Origin: Diplocarpon mali
Taxonomy: Eukaryota; Ascomycota; Leotiomycetes; Helotiales; Drepanopezizaceae
Direction of reading: 5' to 3'
Assembly (NCBI GenBank): GCA_024741835.1
Contig: JAENRP010000133.1
Span: 46,282-110,281 of the forward strand
Length of the DNA stretch: 64,000 bases
Shown: positions 59,730 to 64,000 of the stretch, in pieces
How positions within the stretch are numbered: the first letter of the stretch is position 1
Layout of the letters: every line of letters begins with the position of its first letter
The notes under the pieces: generated by a model
Databases searched by the model: none
Told to the model about the DNA's origin: nothing
Seen by the model: the letters and a program-made list of their open reading frames with translations, nothing else
Translations under genes and position numbers: made by a program

Positions 59730-61179
59730 AGAATTGGCCCTAGGGTTAGTAATAGCATAGTATGCCGAAAGAGGTCATTATCTGACTCTTCGTCTTCCTT
59801 CTAAGTCTTTCTAAAAGGCTTCTTACCTTTTAGTAATAATAGTAAGGACTTATCGTCCTTGCCTTTAAGGTGATAAAATACGTACTTCTTCCCTAAGTCC
59901 TTCTCCTAAGCCTCTCTTTTCGATTTATTAATTGTAAAACAATCTTCTACCTTATAGTATAGCTCTAGTTGCTTATAATAAGGATAGGGGGAGTTAAAGG
60001 AAGAGGTAGTAGTATTCCTAGAGGTACTCTTCTTTAAGTCTTTAAAACCTCTCTTATTTTTTAACTTCTTATAGTTAGAGGAATGCGGCTTACTAGCCGA
60101 TTTATTACTATATAAGACGGTTCCATTTATTTTTAAACTCTATAAGGCTTAAGCTTTATTAGTGATATCTTTAATAAAAGCTTTAAGCGTAATCTTTAAT
60201 TTTCGTCTAGCTGCTATAACTAAGCGAAGGTTAGAACGTTATTAATCTGCCTAAATGGGCTATCTATTGGAATAGCTAATAATAAATATAATAGAGTGCT
60301 AGTAAGAGGGAGGGGCAGAGTCGAGAGCTTCTAATTTAATAATTAAAAGCCTAAAGGTAATAATATAAGCTTTAAGTGAATTAAAGTCGTTATATTTGAT
60401 AGTAATATAGGTTTATATAGCATTATATTCAAGTACTGTTTTAGATCCTTTGTACTATTTTTAAAGAGCTTCCCATATATCTAAGGCAGATTTATCGCCT
60501 TTTATATAAGCTAGTAGGCCTGGTTTACAATTAAGTATAATAGTAAGCTTTATCTAAGATTCCTTAGCTTCTTATCTGACCTAATTGTCCTTTTCCTTAT
60601 TTATAATAGAATAGTCCTATAAGTCAACCTTAAGTAGAGTATATATTCTAGCTTTTATATAAAGATATATAGTTAAGGCGTTTGACTTTGCAAGGTTTAA
60701 AACCTTATTCCTCTATTAGCTATAGTCCTTTGCGCCTTTAAGCTTTTAAGACTTAAGGAGGCTAAGGGCAGCCGAAGATAATAACGATATCTTATTTATA
60801 TATATATATATAGAGTTGTTAAAAGGAGGAGAAGGAGAAGGAGGAGGAGATAAACTATTGAATTCGAGTTTAGGGTACTATATATTAGTCCCTTTAAAAT
60901 TAAGTGATTTAGGCAATAGAGTACTTTTAGCAATTAAGCTAATAATCTCAGCTATTAGTCCTAATGATTTAGCTATAGTGATAAATCTTGCGTAAGCTTA
61001 GATTATTGCGTAGCGCTTTAGAAGGGGAGTAGCCACTGTTTTTATTATTGAAATAACGCTGTCGTATATTATTAATTAAGTAAAACTTAAAAATATCAAT
61101 CAGCCTTTTCATTTGTAAAGGAGACTCTAATCGATAGAATTTATCAAATGCTATTTATAGGCATACGGGGCTTATAACC
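59730..61179 (-). pseudogene. Copia E gag and leader, with primer-binding site
   Basis: Gag on the minus strand from about 60950 to 60100. NCKPGLLAYIKGDKSALD near 60540-60490 and TVLEYNAI near 60435-60415 are typical copia Gag. A Ser/Pro run is coded by the (gga)n tract at 60820-60852. The primer-binding site is 61179 leftwards: ggttataagccccgtatgcc on the minus strand, complement GGGGCTTATAACC, RIPed from the initiator-Met anticodon arm GGGGCTCATAACC. Confidence 0.78.
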
Positions 61180-61433
61180 TATAGTAATAAGGTTCTCTAA
61201 TAGTGAACTTGATAGTAAACTAGAAGAGGGCACAAAGAAGTATAAGGTGCAAATGACGATATTAGGTATCTTATATCTTGATTTATAAGAGCTCTCTAAC
61301 TAGGAGCTATTTAAGGTAAGCGGGCTTCCTAGCGAAGCCGCTAAGTCATATGGCAAGTCATATAATATATTATATATATGATATGTCATATGACAGATCA
61401 TGTGACAAACATATAACAGGCATACCTGCAACA
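61180..61433 (-). repeat. Copia E 5' LTR (254 bp)
   Basis: Same length as the left LTR. It starts tatagtaataagg and ends ACCTGCAACA on the plus strand. Confidence 0.93.
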
Positions 61434-61438
61434 AATAC

Positions 61439-62400
61439 AAACGGACAATACTTTAATACTTAAAGAAGTAGACTTTTTAAAAAAGGAGGAGGATAAGATT
61501 AAAAGGGTAGGATTCCTTACAAAGTTAATATAATACCTATTAAGTACTAAATAACTAGCTTTCAATAGGTATATTATTTCCTAAAAAGGGGACATAGTAT
61601 ATATGCGACAAAAGGGCTAAGGCCAAAGGCTAGAACTAGTCGATACTTCTTAAAAGGGCTATAAGCAATAATACTTAGAGTAGAGAGCAAGAGGAGCTTA
61701 TTTAATTACAATCTGCTAGCCAGAAGCTTCCTTCGATTTATCAGCTATAGCTTAATATTAGGATCTAACAATTTAAGATATAGAGAATCTAAATAAGCGA
61801 CTTAAATAGATCTGAAATAACCCCGAAAGAGGCCTAACCTACCTTGCTATCAATTTGCAAAACGCTAAGCTATTTACATTTATCAATAGATCTTTTGCTA
61901 ATAATAAGGATTTAAGCTCGCAGATTGGCTATATTATTATACTAGCTATTAAAGAGGAAAGAGAATCGCAGTTTACTTTAAAAGGCAATATTCTATATTA
62001 TAGCTCGACAAAGTATAAGAGAGTGACAAAAGCAGTACTAGCCTTTGAACTATATACTATAGTAGCAGGTATTAATATGCTAGTTTTTATAGCTACAACA
62101 ATCGATATAGTAATAGCTAAGCTAAGTCTACCCCGCCTCCCTACTATTATATATATAGATTCCCTCTCCTTATATAAGTGTATTATCAAATTAGGCACTA
62201 TAAAGGAGAAGCGATTAATAATCGATATAATAGCTATTCGATAATTGTATAAGAATAGGGAGCTTATAGAGATACGTTGGATCGATAGCGCTAGCAACCC
62301 CGCCGACGCTATAATAAAAGCTAATCTAAATTAGGCCCTTTAGCAACTAGTAGATACTAATTCGATAACTATTAAGAAGGAGGGATAGGTACAAAGGCCT
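61439..62400 (+). pseudogene. Copia relic F, fragment d: RT end and RNase H
   Basis: IQTDNTLILK at 61437-61466 continues RT. The frame 61855-62244 is open for 129 codons and is clearly copia RNase H: LFTFINRSFANNKDLSSQIGY, then YKRVTKAVLAFELYTI, then IYIDSLSLYKCIIKLGTIKEKR. The expected DASFA is NRSFA and TDS is IDS. It runs on through 62290 as IRWIDSASNPADAIIK before losing coherence near 62400. This is the best-preserved functional domain in the window, though catalytic acids are changed. Confidence 0.88.
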
Positions 62401-63363
62401 ATTAGGGTATAACTAGACCTAAAAAGGTCCTAGATTAATAATATTTAATATTTTTTAATTATAAGCTATTAGCAATTTTTTTTATTTATTTTTTTTATTT
62501 TACTGCAAGATATATTCCTACACTTGCTATTACTACCTTCTTTTTTATCTTTTCTTACTATATTCCTATACTTGCTATTACTACCTTCTTTTTATCTTTT
62601 CTTACTTACTTGCGCGTATTTGCATTTTTATCACTTAAGTAGTACTTAAGAAAGGGGATTATGGCAAAGCAGCGATTATTATATTGCTAAAAACAATAAT
62701 CTACTAACGATTCTACCCCTAATAAGCACTTATCCTAAGCACTAGGATTTCTAAGGCGTAGATCCTTAAACCCCTAAGGCCTAAAAGCCTTACTACCTAA
62801 AACAGCGACCAAGTTAGCCTATTCCTTTTAAGCTTATACCTAAGCGAGGGCGGCTGCGATCTTTGCTAGATTAGGTTTATCTAGATTACTAAGATTTAGA
62901 TCCTTACCCTTTAGGGAGCCTTTAAAAGGCATCTGTCTGCCCTTGCCTTTTTAGCAGCAGATATTATTAGAAAGAGCCCGAGAACGGCCTTTAGCTAAGC
63001 TAGATAGCCCCTTTATATATTAAAGGGAGCCGAGCACCTTAGCGCCTTAAGTTTTAAGGCGCCTAAGGGCAGTATTGCCGCCTTAGATAGTATATAATAG
63101 ATCTTGCAAATAGTTAGTTATTAATATTAGATAGATTTAAGGGCATTTATAACTTATTAAGTATTCGCAAGGTCGATACTATAGCAGAAGGCATAAGCTT
63201 TATTTAGCTAAGCTAGCTAAAGGGCATCTTAAGTCTTTAGGACTATAGAGATTTATATCTAAGTCTCTTTAAATAGGATTTAGGCCGCCTTTTAAATCGC
63301 TTTAACGTTGCTACTAATCTAAGTATCTTAAAGGATAATATACTTATCCTAAGCTTAAATAAG
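62401..63363. other. Unassigned sequence after relic F
   Basis: No gene was recognised. It should hold the 3' LTR of F, but no partner was found on the left side. It contains poly-T rich sequence (62478-62505), a two-unit 48-bp tandem repeat and a Leu/Lys-coding GC-mixed stretch near 62740-63080. Confidence 0.4.
62513..62608 (+). repeat. 48-bp tandem repeat, two units
   Basis: Units starting tattcctacacttgctatta (62513) and tattcctatacttgctatta (62561), differing by one transition and one T of a run. Pyrimidine-rich. Confidence 0.85.
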
Positions 63364-63596
63364 TGTTATAGGTATACCTATCATATATTTATCACATGAT
63401 CTATCATATAACATATCATATATATAATATGTCATATAACCTGCCATATGACTTAGTAGCAGCCCTTGTTAAATAGCTCGTAGTTAGAGAGCTCTTATGA
63501 ATCAAGACACTTAATATCGTCGTTTGCACCTCATACTTCTTTATACCCTCTTTTAGTTTACTATTAAGTTCACTATTAGAGAACCTCCTTGCTATA
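63364..63596 (+). repeat. Copia E copy 2, 5' LTR (233 bp)
   Basis: It is 21 bp shorter than the copy 1 LTRs. The difference lies in the AT-rich atatgatatat part (63385-63450). Confidence 0.88.
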
Positions 63597-64000
63597 GGTT
63601 ATAAGTCCCGCATGCTTATAAATAGCATTTGACAAATTCTATCGATTAAAGTCTCCTTTATAAACGAAAAGGCTAATCGATATTTTTAAGTTTTTTACTT
63701 AACTAATAATATATTATAGTATTATTTCAATAATAAAAACAGTGGCTACTCCCCTTTCGGAGCGCTATATAATAATCTAAGCTTACGCAAGATTCGTTAC
63801 TATAATTGAATCATTAGGACTAATAGCTGAGTTTATTAGCTTAATTGCTAAAAGTACTCTACTGCTTAAATCACTTAATTTTAAAGGGACTAATATATAG
63901 TACCTTAAACTCGAATTTAATAGTTCATCTCCTCCTCCTTCTTCTTCTCCTCCTTTTAATAACTTTATATATATATATATAAATAAGATATTATTATTAT
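63364..64000 (+). mobile_element. Copia E copy 2, 5' end (right-truncated by window)
   Basis: The sequence is the reverse complement of 60790-61433. It starts TGTTATAGG with a 233-bp LTR (63364-63596), then primer-binding site ggttataagtcccgcatgc (63597), then the gag leader and start. Transcription runs left to right, opposite to copy 1. The rest lies outside the window. The Ser/Pro coding tract appears as the (cct/ctt)n run at 63930-63958. Confidence 0.9.

Larger units (their letters stand above)
55878..61433 (-). mobile_element. Copia E, minus strand, complete, 5556 bp
   Basis: LTRs of 254 bp (55878-56131 and 61180-61433), TSD aatac, a usual copia length. The primer-binding site adjoins the right LTR on the minus strand, so transcription ran right to left. 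Gag, integrase, RT and RNase H relics follow in copia order. A second copy in opposite orientation starts at 63364. It carries the 45-bp palindromic modules at three sites. Confidence 0.94.

Noticed and set aside
60505..60535. Another palindromic module (aggcctggtttacaa)
   Set aside because: Only the centre is similar; the outer arms are missing and the reading NCKPGLLAYIKGDKSA is ordinary copia Gag.
61998..62297. Minus-strand 99-codon frame
   Set aside because: Antisense to the RNase H of copia F, which has clear family motifs.
1..64000. tRNA, rRNA or host protein-coding genes
   Set aside because: No cloverleaf boxes, rRNA landmarks or non-transposon open frames were found on either strand.

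Overview
The window looks like a block of heterochromatin from a filamentous ascomycete (Pezizomycotina) that is, or was, competent for repeat-induced point mutation (RIP). CpA and its complement TpG are strongly depleted and TpA is in excess, while CpG is kept. Glutamine and tryptophan codons have mostly become TAA or TAG, and copies of the same element differ almost only by C-to-T and G-to-A transitions. I see no host gene, rRNA, tRNA or CRISPR array. I cannot name the species.

Nearly everything is nested LTR retrotransposons, and most boundaries can be set to the base from LTR ends and 5-bp target-site duplications (TSDs). Three copies of one Ty1/copia family, here called copia-alpha (7591 bp, 197-bp LTRs), lie at 1-2581 (left-truncated by the window), 3937-11527 and 28134-35724. 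Alpha-1 and alpha-2 sit in an older minus-strand copia relic, G (2582-3936 and 11533 to about 13560). A second old copia relic, F (plus strand), lies in four pieces: about 14450-14652, 36262-39762, 55280-55877 and 61439 to about 62400. Inserted in F are: gypsy A (14653-36256, LTRs 241 bp, TSD tctaa), which itself carries gypsy B (18971-25328, LTRs 292 bp, TSD gcctt), a 498-bp miniature element or TRIM (25749-26246, LTRs 85 bp, TSD ctact) and alpha-3 (TSD gagat); gypsy C on the minus strand (39763-55274, LTRs 258 bp, TSD ggcgc), which carries minus-strand gypsy D (43858-51378, LTRs 307 bp, TSD gtaag/ataag); and minus-strand copia E (55878-61433, LTRs 254 bp, TSD aatac). A second, opposite-strand copy of E starts at 63364 and leaves the window. 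The four gypsy elements all show a C-terminal chromodomain relic, so they are chromoviruses. That fits repeated insertion into already silent repeats.

No element is likely to be autonomous now. The polyproteins (gag, protease, integrase, RT, RNase H in copia order, or integrase last in gypsy order) can be followed by eye only by reading through RIP-type stops. The longest surviving functional-domain frame is a 129-codon copia RNase H piece in F.

The most unusual items are: (1) a 25-bp near-palindromic GC-rich module, in direct arrays with an exact 45-bp period, inside the polyproteins of two unrelated elements (gypsy A and copia E); (2) the TRIM, which shares its primer-binding site and LTR start with copia-alpha; (3) initiator-Met half-tRNA type primer-binding sites in copia-alpha, copia E and the TRIM; (4) extra coding-like regions 3' of pol in copia-alpha (alanine-rich) and gypsy C (acidic, then coiled-coil-like).
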